A stretch of DNA of 64,000 nucleotides, taken from NCBI GenBank assembly GCA_024811115.1, contig JAKOGH010000768.1, positions 62,001-126,000 of the forward strand. The letters run 5' to 3'. The notes below the pieces were generated by a model, which saw only the letters and a program-made list of their open reading frames with translations, searched no databases and had not been told where the DNA came from. Positions 13,538 to 25,948 of the stretch are shown piece by piece (position 1 is the stretch's first letter; every line of letters begins with the position of its first letter). This stretch comes from Terana coerulea (taxonomy: Eukaryota; Basidiomycota; Agaricomycetes; Polyporales; Phanerochaetaceae). The position numbers were made by a program, and so were the translations under genes.

Positions 13538-16205
13538 TTATATATGGCCAGGGCGCTGCTCGAGCACTGCCACTTGGCGAACGACTTCTTCAGCTGTAGG
13601 CCGAAGACCTGGATCGGCAGCCCACAGTCCTTGTAGAGTATTCCACAAGACATCGGATATACCTTCCGATCTAGCGGGCCGCACAGGATTCAAAGGCTTC
13701 GTAATCTCATCAATGAACGTCCCGATAGACAGGTCGTCCTCAGTACGGTCAGGATAAGGGGCGGTTTTACGAGAGTAAAGCTGAAGTCGCTCATTGTCAG
13801 CCAGCGCAGGCGACGGACGAAATTCAACCGCGGACTGACCTCGATGCACACATGCGAGAACGAGTACACGTCGGCGGCTTTGGTCGGTCGAAGCTTCTTC
13901 CCATTCACAGGACGGAGCATTTCGGGGGCCGCCCACTGGTAATTCCCTGTACGAAACGAGGCGTAGTTTTGGCTATGACCGTTCACGTAGACCGACAACC
14001 CAAAGTCGGTAACTTTGGCATTCTCATTGTCATCAACGAGAACGTTGGGCTGAAATTGTGCATGTTATAGGCGAAATAAATCGATGTAACAGACGACTTA
14101 CACCTCGCAAGTCGCCATGAACCATGCCTTCGCTATGCAGATATCTCATGGCCTCGGCTATCTGACAAATCTGACAGCACATTATATCAATGCCGTCCCT
14201 TGCGCTGGCAAAATCCAAACACCAACGTACCCACTTATTAAACAGCCAGTATGGCTGAGAAAAGCTGTGGAGATGCGCAGTTTTGTTGAGGTACTGGTGC
14301 ACATTCCCATTATTGAGCCATAGACTGATAACAGAGAGCGAGTTGAGTTCATTAGGAACCCCGGAGATGACGTGGATATTCGGATGTTCAAGGGTGCGAC
14401 AGGTCAGTATCTCCAGGTACATATTCTACAAAAGAAATGTTAGAGACAGTCTGTATAGAGTCACTCAATGCGGGATCCCACCTGCTTCCGCTTGCGCAAC
14501 TCCTCGGGACCGGCGAACAACCGAAGCTCCTTGATCGCGACGACACGCTTGTCGTTGTTACCTCGGTCCCATATTCCCTTGTACACATCCGCGAAGCCAC
14601 CGATTGCTACGGGAAGTGGAGGCTCCTTACTGGGCTGGTAGTACTTGACATTGCTGACCATCAACGACTGGGGCAGCCGGCCTGATCGTTGAGCGAGATG
14701 TGTGATGAGGCGGCGTACAGCATCCCGGGACTCGCATGTCTGACTGACGGCGAATTCCTGTCGGTATCGTAGCTGTAATACGAGCCAAATCATCTAAGAG
14801 TGGCAATCACTCACCTGCTCAAGCCAGGTGTAAGCCTTTTGTACCGCGGGTCCTAGCAAGCACTCAAAAGTACTCGTGTATGGACCTCGCGAGACGCCCT
14901 GAGCCTCCTCCGCAAGAGAGTGCTCGTAGAGGAAGCTGAGTATTCCGTCCAAGTTGACCGGCAACGGGGAAGGTTGTGCGATCCGAAGATGCGATGCATG
15001 TCGTATGCGAGACTGATGAAGTCGTACTGAATCTCTTGACAGTCCCTGATGGCTTCTTGATATATCGCTCTGGCCTCTACCGACAGTGCCTTCCGGGTAG
15101 CCCAGAATTCCCAGCTTCTCCATGTCGAAGCTGGGCTTGCGCAGTAAGTGAGAGAGTGCGGGTAAAGAATTAATAAACTGACCATAATCAGTCTCAGCCC
15201 ATTGATATACAAGGACAATACCACGAGCGGTGCTTGCAATGAGACGTGTAATGAGGTTCTTGGCTCTAGGATGAGCGGCCTCCTTCCGCTTGGCGCATCT
15301 TGCTAGGTACTGTGCGACAAACTCCAGTTGCCAGTGGATTTGAAGAATCACGTCTTCCAGGGCGTTATCCTGAGCAACCATGATCGAGCCCACTGTTCTA
15401 TGGGCTTGCCGGGTATTTTCGGATAGCTTCTCTTGGACTACTCGCGGAAGCTCCGCACGCCACAACTGCCAAAGCGCGGCTAAAAGTGTGCGGGAGGTCG
15501 TCTGCGAAGTGAATGTTTAGATCATGCCACCAACACACAATGGCTCCGATGAGAGCCCTTACGTAGAATTGCTTCGACTCAGGGCTCACGTAGTCATAGA
15601 TAACGGGCAAGCGGTTTATGATGGTCCGGATGTACTCCGTTACAGGCACGATAGTTGGGATCTTCAGCTGCAGTCTTGTAAAGTCCAGTGTCGGTATGCT
15701 GATGAGCAGGGCGGCTTGGAGAAAGCCCATTGGTTTCGCTTTCCCTGGTAGTGTCACTGGGCATTCTCCTCCGCCTTGAACATTGCTTAGTGATAAGCGT
15801 TGGGTAGTAGCACAATCTTATTCTTCATACCTATGAGAAGATCCACGAGTTTGATGCGAACCTCCGAACACAATTTTGTAGCTTGTTGAAGCATTGACCT
15901 AAAGTGGACGGTTACGACGAAGGTTATGCTGTACACTGCGGGCGAGATAACGCTGCCGAAAAGGAAGAAGAAAAAGCAAAAGAAACGAAAGGTCGGTGAG
16001 TCACGAGCATCGAACATCCGCAGATCGGCAACGTACATCTGGGAGGCAGGTTCTGTCTTGGTCACCCAGCGGTAAACGGAGTCACCATGAGGGGCGAGTG
16101 GCTCTGATTGGTAGACCGAATTGTCGCCAATGCGTATGGTGATGGAAGCAGAGTCAGACGACCTGTGTGTAAGGTTGAGGTGCAAGTCTACATATGCGAT
16201 GTTAA
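13538..16205 (-). pseudogene. A2: C2-like/helical/TKL-like kinase (HGD type) with one frameshift
   Basis: The kinase exons read cleanly: loop IGGFADVYKG, lysine in VVAIKEL, catalytic loop MVHGDLRG, metal site VTDFGLSVYV, GNYQWAAPEML, DVYSFSHVCIE, and the C-lobe LWNTLQGLWAADPGLRPTAEEV ending at 13538. Upstream is a helical region (exons about 15174-15506 and 14800-15125), and before it a beta-rich exon (about 16010-16205, SASITIRIGDNSVY..MYVADLRMFDARD) that could be a C2-like domain. The helical exon reads in one frame to about 14970 (YDFISLAYDMHRIFGSHNL) and in another beyond (VNLDGILSFLYEHSL). No splice pair explains the change; one extra base in the GGGG run at 14966-14969 would restore it. 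So the gene is either a young pseudogene or has a base missing in the assembly. The 5' end is uncertain. Confidence 0.7.
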
Positions 16206-17230
16206 GTGATACGAAGGCTGCGCTTGAGCCAGCAGGTTGCGCCGATTGTGGACGTGCACGTACAGCTTATTTCAACAGGCAACTTGGGGAGATTCTTGAG
16301 AATCTTCTCCGGGGATGTACTTCAACGCACGCTGTCAGAGACGAGTCGCTCGACGACGCAGCGAGGAGACATACAGAGACATGAAGCCCGCAGAAGTGAT
16401 GGAGAGTAACTATTAGAGCTCTGGGGATATTGTGTCCCCGCAACTAGAGACCTCAAGTATCTGGTGTTGGATGGACTCGAATGGAGGTCTGGCGGTACAT
16501 ATATATGCGGGACCGGCGTGTAATGCTTGAACTTCCAGAGTTTCCTTGTTGGAGCATGTATCATTCTAGCAGGTGGAGAGGTCGGCACCAGAGCTCTGCA
16601 CATTCGGCACAAATCAATGTCCTGCCAGCGGGGCGAAGAAGACGCAAAGGTCCTTGTACTCACCGACAGTTCGGGTAGCGAAGGCAAGCTGGGACGTTCT
16701 CTCGCGTAACACCTGCTTCATTTGCGAAACATAGCCGTCGGATTGCAGTGCCGTGCCATTCTTCGCAAAGCAGTAAGTGTGGTCGGGTAGCTAGAGGCGA
16801 TAGCACGGTGCGATGGTGAATGCAAAGTGGCTCTGAGCCTGCGAAGCGACCGTACGCATGAGCGTGTCTGTTTACGCCCATTTTGCCTCGGCGGCTACAT
16901 TGCCTCAGATCTCAGACCGCAGGCCTCATGCTCAACGCTCAATCTCATTCGCGTCGAGAACTAGTTCGGATGCCGTCAATGAAGGAACTCGGTATTACCG
17001 AAGCATGTCATGTAAAGTATACTGGAAAGAATAAAAGTACAGGCTGTAAAGTATACAGAACGCAGTGAATGAATGTCGTTATGATCTTTGCTGAGCGAGT
17101 GACGAGGCAATTTTCTAGAGCTCAAAGCAGTGCATCGGATGTGACACGGCACAGCCCATTTACCTCAGCTCTTCGTCTGCGGCTTAGCATAGACTTTCTT
17201 CGAGTTGTAAACAACAACCAGCGTAGTTCG
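16206..17230. other. No recognised gene between A2 and H1
   Basis: Only short unlinked open frames occur (for example 16322-16687 on the minus strand), without recognisable motifs. The 5' exons of A2 may extend into the left part. AT-richer sequence lies near 17000-17100. No repeat or RNA gene is evident. Confidence 0.35.
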
Positions 17231-17821
17231 CTACAACAGCGTATACGCAGTGAGCTGTAGGAGGCGATGGTATGCAAAAGGACAAGGGACGTACCAGATA
17301 GTCCTTCTCAAGCTCTTTGACGTCTCCCTTCAGCTCCATTATGCTATTGTAAAGTGCTTTGCCATCTTGGGAGTTGGCCAGCTGGTACTTCGACGGAAAA
17401 TACTCCTCCAGCTTGAGCTTGTACAGAGCCCAAAGCTCGTGGCACCTACGTAGAAGTCTTTAGAATTGGCATGTGGTGCAAACCAATTAAATACACACGC
17501 GGACCATGTCTCCCGCAGGTCATCAACCTCTCGACAAGGGATCGCTCCTTGCGGTGCACCCCTACCGCACTTCACTAGATCAGCGGCTTGACGTTTCTCT
17601 AACAGCTCTAGGCCATCGTGAATATCCTTTAGCTGGTCTAGCATCTTGCTAAAGGCATCATTGGGGTTTTCAAGACACCACGCTTGGATGACAGCGTAGC
17701 CCTTCTTCACTGTCGTGTACGTTCCCACCACCGCAGTGCATAACGCCATAATCTGCGCAGGGGAGAAAGTTTGCACAATCTGGAGGCTATTGGACGCCTG
17801 CTGCACAAGCATGATATCCAT
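17231..17821 (-). CDS. H1: small predicted helical protein
   Basis: Three exons, 17450-17821, 17295-17411 and 17231-17254, with introns of 40 and 38 bases, give about 170 residues. The sequence has an N-terminal hydrophobic helix (AQIMALCTAVVGTYTTVKKG), amphipathic helices (DAFSKMLDQLKDIHDGLELL) and a charged C-terminal helix (MELKGDVKELEKDY). It contains no kinase or other catalytic motif. The layout (hydrophobic helix, then coiled-coil-like helices, small size) resembles H2 and loosely the helical region of family A. The true start may lie further upstream: an exon with another hydrophobic stretch (VVPTLVFLS) can be joined at 17890-17940. The function is unknown. A membrane-binding or oligomerising role is inference only. 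Confidence 0.55.
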
Positions 17822-18564
17822 AACGACGAGTACAGTCTGTAATCTGCACGCGCCATGAGCGATCTCGGTGAATATAGCGAGTGTATAAGGAGGAGGCACT
17901 CACCGAGAGAAAAACGAGTGTGGGTACGACAGAGGCCCGCCTCAGCGTAGGTGAAAACCAGTGGTAGGAACAGCGAGCCTGCTCAGGTTGTTTCCAGCTG
18001 CTTGAGACTTCTGGGCAGAGCGCGGATGAGGGGGATGTGAACCTAGATGTGATTCATGCATATCCGAAATTTGGAAGAACGGCGTCTTCGGTCTCCAAAA
18101 TGGTACCATCAATGATCCCGAATGCGTGGCATGCACTGCAGGGCAATGTCGACCCCGTGCAATAGCCAACAATAGCGGTGACACCAGGTCGCCAGGGAGC
18201 CCGGCGTACCGCTGAGATGCATGAGGAAAAACAAGGACACCGGTGTGATGTGACGTGTAAGCTCAGCGTAATCGGCACCGTGTTATCGCTGTCTTGGTTA
18301 GCCGATGTTGCTGGAGGTCATCCTTGTAAGCCAAAGCAGAAATTGAGCGCGGAAGAGAAAGAGAGGGCATGCTTGTCGTAGACGCCTGTGTTGCGCGGAG
18401 CGCTTTTGGTTTGTTTGGTTGGGTGTCGTGTATATTACGTAACCTCCTGAACAATGCTTCACGAGCTGTTTGCGACTGCTTCATTGCTCCCCATTGCTTG
18501 CAACCAGCACTGGTGTCACGATTATCCTCCATCGCCACTTTCGAACCCTCACCACCTGCTAAGC
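17822..18564. other. Upstream region of H1 (-) and P2 (+), no further gene
   Basis: The two genes are divergent and share about 740 bases. A possible 5' exon of H1 lies at 17890-17940. The P2 leader has a TATA-less start region with CT-rich sequence just before the ATG. No other feature is supported. Confidence 0.35.
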
Positions 18565-19897
18565 ATGAGCGAACCAGAATCCAACGCTGAAAGACTGCGT
18601 CGCCTGAGCCAAGTAGTCTCAGCCCGCGGCGCGAAGCTCACCGCGTCGGAGCAGGAGTGGAGGGATAAGGGCCCCTTCCTGGAAACGCACGGGTATCGAC
18701 TTCGCCCTCGCTATCGCCTGGGATGGACCCCTCTTGGAAGGACACCGACTCACGGATTGAAGAACATGAGGACTTCATTCGCATTCGCGTAGGTCATAGG
18801 CCTCACCCTCAGCGTAGTATACTAATAACTACAAAGCTAGGTAAATTGATAGACGCGACTCGTGTCGAAGATGGTCAGCTCGTGTTCATCAAGCGTGTTA
18901 CCACCGGTGACGAAGAAACGCGAATTGCGTCCATGCTATCGAGCGTGTCGCTTCGCACAGACCCTCGAAATCACTGCGTTCCAGTGATAGAGGTGATACA
19001 GGACGACGTTGATCCAAACACTTCGTATCTCGTCATGCCTTGCTTGCGCTTGATGGATGATCCTCCGTTCGAGGTTGTGGAAGAAATTGTGGAGTTTACA
19101 GACCAAATCCTCGAGGTACGTACATCAGTCTACGTTTCTCGGCTAGTCTCACAACCGGTCAGGGTCTTGCCTTCATTCATGAACAAGGTATAGCTCATAG
19201 GTATGTTCGCGTCACCAAGCCGACGTATGTCAACTAACCTATCGACAGGGACTGCACCCAGAAAAACCTTATGATGGATGCGAATGCGCTATACCCTCAA
19301 GGCTTTCATCCCGTCAGAACTCGTTATCTACCGGACATGAGTAGCCTGTCGCCGCATCTGTCGAGAACGCAAGCCAAAGTGAAATACTATTTTGTGGACT
19401 TCGGCATCTCCGTGCACATACCCCCGGACGTACACCCAAACTCAGTCACCGGTAACTTTGGTCGGGACAGGGAGGTCCCTGAGCTATCCGAAACGACGCC
19501 CTATGATCCATTTAAAGTGGATATCTTTATCATCGGAAACGTGTTCAGAGTCGAGTTTCTGCAGGTATGTACATGGCCATTTTTCGTAGCATGCGCTCAC
19601 GCGCTAGCAGAAATTCTCGAATGTGAAATTCCTCGAGCCTTTAGCAAGAGCCATGACTGCCCAGGATCCGAATGAACGGCCGGACGTCGCCGAAGTGCTG
19701 AGGCACTGGCAGAAGATCAGGGCTGGCATATCGCGCCTTCATCGCGTGAGCAGGCTTCGCAAGCAGGACGAGGTTTGGGCGCAGTCCGCGGTCTTGGACG
19801 TATTCTCCTTCCTCAGACTCGGGATGTGGATATCTTCCGGTGTGTTCCTTCGTGTTCTTCAGATTCTGGAGGTTCTACGTGGCTCAGGACGATCTTA
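18565..19897 (+). pseudogene. P2: HRDC-type kinase-like protein with one frameshift in exon 1
   Basis: The exon layout is the same as P1. Exon 1 starts MSEPESNAERL and keeps the N-motif (EQEWRDKGPFLE..YRLRPRYRLGW), then changes frame at the C-run 18728-18731: the protein resumes as SWKDTDSRIEEHEDFIRIR one frame over. One more C would restore the TPSW motif seen in its paralogues. Later exons are clean: lysine in LVFIKRV, SYLVMPCLRL, catalytic loop AHRDCTQKN split by an intron near 19200-19248, MMDANALYPQGFHPV, metal site VDFGISV, VPELSETTPYDPFKVDIF, and a hydrophobic C-terminus (DVFSFLRLGMWISSGVFL). All kinase residues are present, so this is either a very young pseudogene or an assembly error. 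Confidence 0.78.
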
Positions 19898-22014
19898 GGG
19901 CGTTGAGCGCTAATTGCTTTGCATTCATTACCCCATCTCTACGCTTGTCCTGTACAATTGCGGCATCTTGCATACCTCACAGATATCTCAGTAGCTCCTC
20001 GTAGCATCAGTTTATGGATACATGTAGTTGTTATATCCAACCGGACTCCAAAAATGTAATACATTGTGTGTGCTTTCTACTGCGACTCAGAGTGAAGGAC
20101 TTAGGCCCTCGCAATCTGCGCGTACCGGCCTTCGGAGCTGCCCCAACGTCCAGTGGGAGCGTCTGCGCATCCCATCATCTTGACTTCTGTCGCTAAGACC
20201 ACAGAAATTGTCAGCGTCGAATAGTGCACGTCAGAAGCTGGCGTCACCGCTATAAGTCAGAATATCCGCGACCAGCGTTACTAGCGACGACATGCCGTCT
20301 AAGTGCGTGGGGCCAGGGCAGCGAGGACGATGGCTGGGAGACTAAAACCAACACGAGGCCGAGATTGCGACGGCGCAACAGAAGGCGTTCTCCACATTGC
20401 AGGCGTTGACGGCACAGCAGGTCGTGCTAACGAGAGTCTGCGCTACCCACTCGCGTTTAGGTAGTATGCCGTGCGAGTTTCTGTCTGGTGCGCCTGCTGA
20501 AGGGGATCAGATGGCGACGTCGCTGTGTATGCACCGCAAACCCTGCAGGCTAATACAACATTGCCGGAGAAAACGCGAGGGCATCCCGCCACTGCAGGAA
20601 CAGGTGCAGCAGCCAGGGCATGGTTTTGGGACCGCTGGCCTTGACTTTGAACATGAGAATGAGTCTTCGGTAAACGACCTCGGTATTGATTCGACCTCTG
20701 AAATGTCCGCTGGACAGACAACGAAAGGAGCGAGGGTGTAGGAGACGCGTGAAGAGCTACGCGACCTTTTAGTAGTGGATCGGATAAACAATGCAAAGCA
20801 CCTACGGTATTCGAGAGCTTGGAGCACGAGCCGGACTGGGACGCCTTTGCGTTCGAGAAAGCGGCCGTGGATCCCGAGAGTCCCGTGCCAATATTCATCG
20901 AGGAGGCAATTATACAGGAGTCGAGAAGTATGGCGATGCAGGAGAGTATAACCTTCGTGAGGATGGGAATGCTGATGTCGTTAGGGATGTTTTCTCGCAT
21001 TGCGCGGGCATTCCGGGCTGGACCTGGGTCCGGCAGAGAACGGCGATGTGGCAGCGAGGATGTGATTCCCAATGAGTAGACATTACGGATTGTAGGTGGC
21101 TGGATAAGAGTCGTCGCAAACCCTCGGTATACTGAAGGGTCGCTTTTGGAGCTCGGAGGGCCGCAAGTGCGCGAGAGGCAGTGGTAGTGTCAGAGCGAGA
21201 TGTTCGGCATGTACGCACCATAAACCCATATTGTGTTCTCCGAATGTCCCTTAGAATGAAATTCTCCGAGTTTGATCACCATTCCGGTCGTCGGATTGTC
21301 GGGTTTCCTGCAGGCTGAAGTGACCCCCAAGCGAGAACTGTGCAGCATTGACTCGCTACGACTGTACATTGCATGTGTTGCGATGACAAGCATTGGGCGG
21401 CGGTCCAAGGCGGCGGAACATAAGACCAGGGTGGGTGGGTATGGTAGCAGCAGAGTAACAGGTCGAAGTCACCGGTTGCAGCGCTTGCAGAGCTGTGTTC
21501 CCGGGACAACGGCTTCGGCGCCAAATGTGGACGCCCAGCAAAGCGGCGGCGCCGCGTGCTCGGAAGGCGGGCGTCGGTCGCGGCCGCCGGCTCTGGCGCA
21601 AAGCCATCCACACAGACGATCATCGATGAGTGTTCTGCACAGCTGAAGCGGAAACACGTGAGCTCAATTTCAGGAGCCCTTATTCTCCCGCATAATACAC
21701 CCGCCTCAGCCTCCATCGTTTCTGGCATGTCTGTGAACCAGAGCGAGGCTATTTCCACATTCGGAGATGTCGTGATAAGCTCTACTTGATCGGTTTCATT
21801 CTCCACCAAAGTGCAGTTTGGGCTGCACGTAAGCTTCATATTGGAGGATACAACTTTTTAATAAGTATTCCCCTTCATAGTCTGGCTTGCGATGAGAAGC
21901 GGTCGTGCTACAAGAGACAGCCGGTTCGAATTCCAATATCGTTGACTAACTGATAAGATAAGATATATACACTACGGCGCCCGCCTCCGCAGCCTTCCAG
22001 AGTCAGTCGCCGGC
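19898..22014. other. 2.1 kb without a recognised gene
   Basis: The only frame of note is 20819-21079 (+, about 86 codons). Its tail (SITFVRMGMLMSLGMFSRI) is faintly like the C-terminal hydrophobic segment of the P family, but no kinase motif precedes it. A GC-rich run (21530-21600) is non-coding as far as I can tell. A TATATA stretch at 21962-21969 lies about 50 bases before the P3 start and may be its TATA box. Confidence 0.35.
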
Positions 22015-23409
22015 ATGAATGGCCGCCACACCTCGCCGATAGTCTCTGTTTACCAGCACATGTCTGCCAAAATGTCCGACACAGAACTCAGTAACCAGCC
22101 TTTACGCGCTGCCGACGACGGTCCTGCCAAAACGGGTGCTACTCTACTGCAACACGAAACGTACTGGCGGAACAGGCAGCCATTCCTTGCTATCCGAGGA
22201 TACACATTGCGTCCAAGATACCACCCGCAGTGGAGGCCTTCTTGGGAAACAGATCTCAACACTACCCCAATGCAGTCCGAGGAATTTTGGCCTTTACTGG
22301 TTGGTACGTCAATCAGCCCTTGCGTATCTACGTTTATGGCTCGTCGCAGAACCCAGGCGTCATTGATGCGACCCGCGATGAGGACGGCAGCCTTGTTTGC
22401 TTAAAGCGAGTGCGCACGGGGGATATTGAGTTACAGGTCGCCACATTGCTCTCTCGTCCGGAGGTTCGCGAGGATCCTCGAAACCACTGCATCCCTATTC
22501 TCGACACGTTCACGGACGAAGAGAACGAAAGTATCTCGTATATAGTCATGCCCTATCTCAGAGAGGCGATGGATCCGCCGCTTGAAACTGTTGGCGATGT
22601 CATAGACTTCGTGGATCAAGTGTTGGAGGTAACCGTATGGCGTAGTCGCCAATACAGCTGCTAATAACATTCAGTAGGGTCTGGCATTCATGCACGAAAA
22701 TCATGTTGCGCATCGGTATGTCAATATGGTATTGCCTCTGCACTACGGCTGACACGAACGCAGTGATTGCGCACGCTCTAATATTTTTGTCGAGGCTAAT
22801 GCACTCTATCCTAAGGGGTACCACCCCGTGTTTAATAACAAAACCCGAAACTACCGATCTGCAGCCCAGCCACTGTCCAGAGCAGCTGTCCCTGGTTCAT
22901 CGAAGTACTACTTGGCAGACTTCAACCTTTCCGTAATAGCCTCACCGGGTACTCCGCGACTAGCCGTTGGGGACGTGGGCGCAGATCGTGAGGTTCCCGA
23001 ACTGTCTGACCGGGTCCCATACGACCCCTTCAGAATGGACGTTTTCATCCTCGGCAACGTATTCCGACGACATATTTACGAGGTGAGTATCTAGTGTCGT
23101 CAACGTGTTGTGTGCTTACTGTCTGCTCAGAAATATTTCCGCGTGGACTTTCTGCGTCCACTTATCAAGGCGATGACTCAGCAGGATCCTCGTGCTCGCC
23201 CTACTTCTGCCGTCGCATTACAGCAGTGGCGTCGGATCCGCACGCAGATTGTGGCATCGCAGCGAGTCTTTCGACTCCGAGAACGAAACGAAGGCGTCAT
23301 GACATCGTTAGTATCGGATATCCTCTATTTGTTCCGTATCAGCTTCATATTTGCCGCAAGGTTGTTGAGCTGGTCTTCGGACTGGATTACGTCGGTGTTT
23401 TCGGGGTAG
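22015..23409 (+). CDS. P3: HRDC-type kinase-like protein with DFN in place of DFG
   Basis: Five exons like P1, all in frame. N-motif: HETYWRNRQPFLAIRGYTLR. N-lobe lysine in LVCLKRV, then NHCIPILDTF and SYIVMPYLREAMDPP. The catalytic loop AHRDCARSN is split by the conserved intron near 22716-22763. Then come FVEANALYPKGYHPV and KYYLADFNLSV, where the DFG glycine is asparagine. VPELSDRVPYDPFRMDVF and the C-lobe PLIKAMTQQDPRARPTS follow, ending with a hydrophobic segment (SDILYLFRISFIFAARLL). The first splice seems to use a GTTGGT donor near 22300. No breaks are seen. The DFN change may weaken metal binding, so this may be a pseudokinase; the aspartate itself is kept. In-frame ATGs at 22060 and 22072 are alternative starts. 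It faces its closest relative, P4. Confidence 0.82.
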
Positions 23410-24628
23410 CTCCTACTGTCTCTCACTCTGTCCTGATCATAAAAGCAGCCAGCAGCCCGTTACAATGTCAAGACTATGTTTCTTTTCTGATGAGTACGCC
23501 AATTATTCCCTGCTTACGTGCGTTTCCTTGTCTTCTCTGAGTACAAGATTGCAACGATGTCAGGCCCGCTTGCCGAAGACTGGCAGTGGACGGCATTCCA
23601 CCGCTGTCAGTGGCTCAACGTGGGGAACTTAGGAGGCGAACAAGCGGCGCTGTTGAATACACCCGACGTCCGGTGTCCGGTAAGCTCTGCACTTTGCGTT
23701 CTGGCTCATACAGTTAACATCCCCAGTATGGCAGGCTCTAGTGCGTGACCCTTCTGGGATTCGTACATCTATTTCATCCCAGGCTCAAGGCTATGAGCAT
23801 CAGTCTTCGATTTCATACAAAGATGAGTAGAAACGCCCGCTGTGCATCACATGTGGGATGATTCACTTGCTTCTACAGTCAAAATTTTCATTGCCCACAC
23901 TGGAAGCCTCCCGCCCATAAGGCTCAGCCCTGCACATCTATCCGTAACAGATTGAGGCCAGTTCATTTGATACATGCACCTGTCTCATGGTGCCACTTTT
24001 TCCCGACCGTCCCGCATGTCCCGTCTCTGAAGATCCAGCACCACTGGCTCGACTTACAGCAGGTCCACCTCGTTAAGGTCCCAGCGGGAGCAATACGGTC
24101 TAATATTATAGGCTGGGAGCTGACCGGAGTTCCATCGCCATTAAATACTGCCATATAAAGAATCTGTTCTGAGGGTGAAGAAGAATAGAAGGAGACTACG
24201 TGAGACAGCCGGCGAAGGCGGTCTGGGACTACAAATCAATGGCTTTGTAGCGCCGTCAGACGGTTTCGAGGCTCATTGCAAGGGCAGCTGTCTTCTTTGC
24301 AATACAATAGCGTTGCATCAATGAACCCGATCATCCTGCAATAGCATCAACCGTTCTCATGTCGTGGCTGATATGACTACCTGACTATCTCTGGGGTACC
24401 GTGGGCCCGGGTCATGGTAGGTGTCATCGCTGCATTAGGCTACGTCCTATCGTGTACCATTCATATATTACTTGGAAAATCGGGGAAAACATGAATATAC
24501 CGCACAGTCGAGTAGTTCAAATGCTAGGAATAACGCAGAGCGTTTCGAACAAGACTAAAGTACATCCAGCAAGTAGACACTGCAGCCCGGAATGTACACA
24601 CGAGTGATGATGACCAAGAGCGGTTCGA
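23410..24628. other. Convergent intergenic region between P3 and P4
   Basis: About 1.2 kb with no recognised gene. Short frames on both strands lack motifs. It lies between the 3' ends of two convergent paralogues, so it may mark the junction of an inverted duplication. Confidence 0.4.
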
Positions 24629-25948
24629 TTACCCAAAAACCACTCCAAGCCATTCGGAGGACCAGCCTAGGAATCTGCGAGCGAGTATGAAACTTATCCT
24701 GTAAAGTGCGACAATATCTAACACCAACGCTTTCAAGGCGCCCTCACCCCGTTCTCTGAGCGGGCGTAGGCGCTGAAGAGCAGATATGTGCCCGCGAATA
24801 TGCCTCCACTGCTGCAGCGCGGCTTCAGCACTTGGACGAGCACCGGAGTCGTATTGGGTCATCGCATTGATCAGAGGACGTAGAAATTCGACGCGCAAGT
24901 ATTTCTAGTGAGTGGTATTAGGGGTAAGTACAAGTGCGTAAGTGACGGTAGGGTACCCACGTCATGGAACTTTCGCCGGAACACATTGCCGAGGATAAAA
25001 ATGTCCATCTTGAAGGGATCGTAAGGAACTTGGTCGGACAGCTCAGGAACTTCAGAGTCCACGCCGACCATCCCGACAGCTAGTGGCGGCGTGCCAGGCG
25101 AGACTTTGACGGAAAGGCCGAAGTCAGCGAAGCAATACTTCACCTTCCCTCGGGCAGCTGTCCTTGACAAAGGCTTGGCTTCAGATTGGAAGTTCCGAGT
25201 TCTATCTGTTGCAACTGGGTGATAGCCCTCAGGATACAGTGCGTCGGCGTCCATGAATATGTTGCTGAGCGCGCAGTCACTGTCCTACGATAAGCCATAG
25301 AAGGCGAGGCAGTGGAAGCTAGCTCACCGATGCGCTACATGATTTTCGTGAATGAAGGCTAGCCCCTGTGAACTATCAGGATCTGTTTCCTCTTAGTACA
25401 TCCGGAGCGCACCTCAAGGACTTGGTCCGCGAAATCGATAACATCATCCACAGTCTCGAACGGAGGATCCATCGTATGTCTGAGAAACGGCATGACAAGA
25501 TATGATACACTTGCGTCTTGCTCATCTGAGAACACGTCAAGGATTGGTATGCAGTGGTTTCTCGGGTCTTCGCGCAGCTCAGCTCGAGAGAGAAATGTTG
25601 CAATTTGTGATTCGAGATCCCCAGTATGTACACGCTTGATGCATACCAAGCGGCCGTCTTCGTCCCGACTTGCGTCGATGAGGCCGTAGTACTGCGTCCA
25701 GTCGTAAGTACCGACTAAAGAAACGGAAAGGGGATTCATACCGGAAAATGTCTGAAATCCTCAAATTTCACAGGCGTCTCATTACGATGAGCCTCCCAAG
25801 ACGGCGTCCAATTCGGGTGATACCGTGGTCGTAAGGCGTACCCTCGACTTGCGAGGAACGGTTGCCTATCGCGCCAGTAAACCTCATCTTCCATAAGGGA
25901 AGCGCCTATGTCACCAAGAGCGACGCCCAGTTGTCGAAATTTGTCCAT
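24629..25948 (-). CDS. P4: HRDC-type kinase-like protein, intact
   Basis: It starts MDKFRQLGVALGDIGASL at 25948. N-motif: DEVYWRDRQPFLASRGYALR..PNWTPSW. The first intron (GTATGA to CGCAG) joins FRHFP to YYGLIDASRDEDG. The lysine is in LVCIKRV; the hinge is SYLVMPFLRHTMDPP. The catalytic loop AHRDCALSN is again split by an intron with HR and DC on separate exons. FMDADALYPEGYHPV, metal site FADFGLSVKV, VPELSDQVPYDPFKMDIF and PLINAMTQYDSGARPSA follow. The C-terminus is hydrophobic (LVLDIVALYRISFILARRFL). All catalytic residues are present, but there is no glycine loop. It resembles P3 more than P1 or P2 (for example MDPPFETVDDVIDF), fitting an inverted duplication. Confidence 0.84.

Noticed and set aside
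20819..21079. Sixth P-family copy
   Set aside because: Only the tail looks faintly similar; no lysine strand, HRD or DFG lies upstream.
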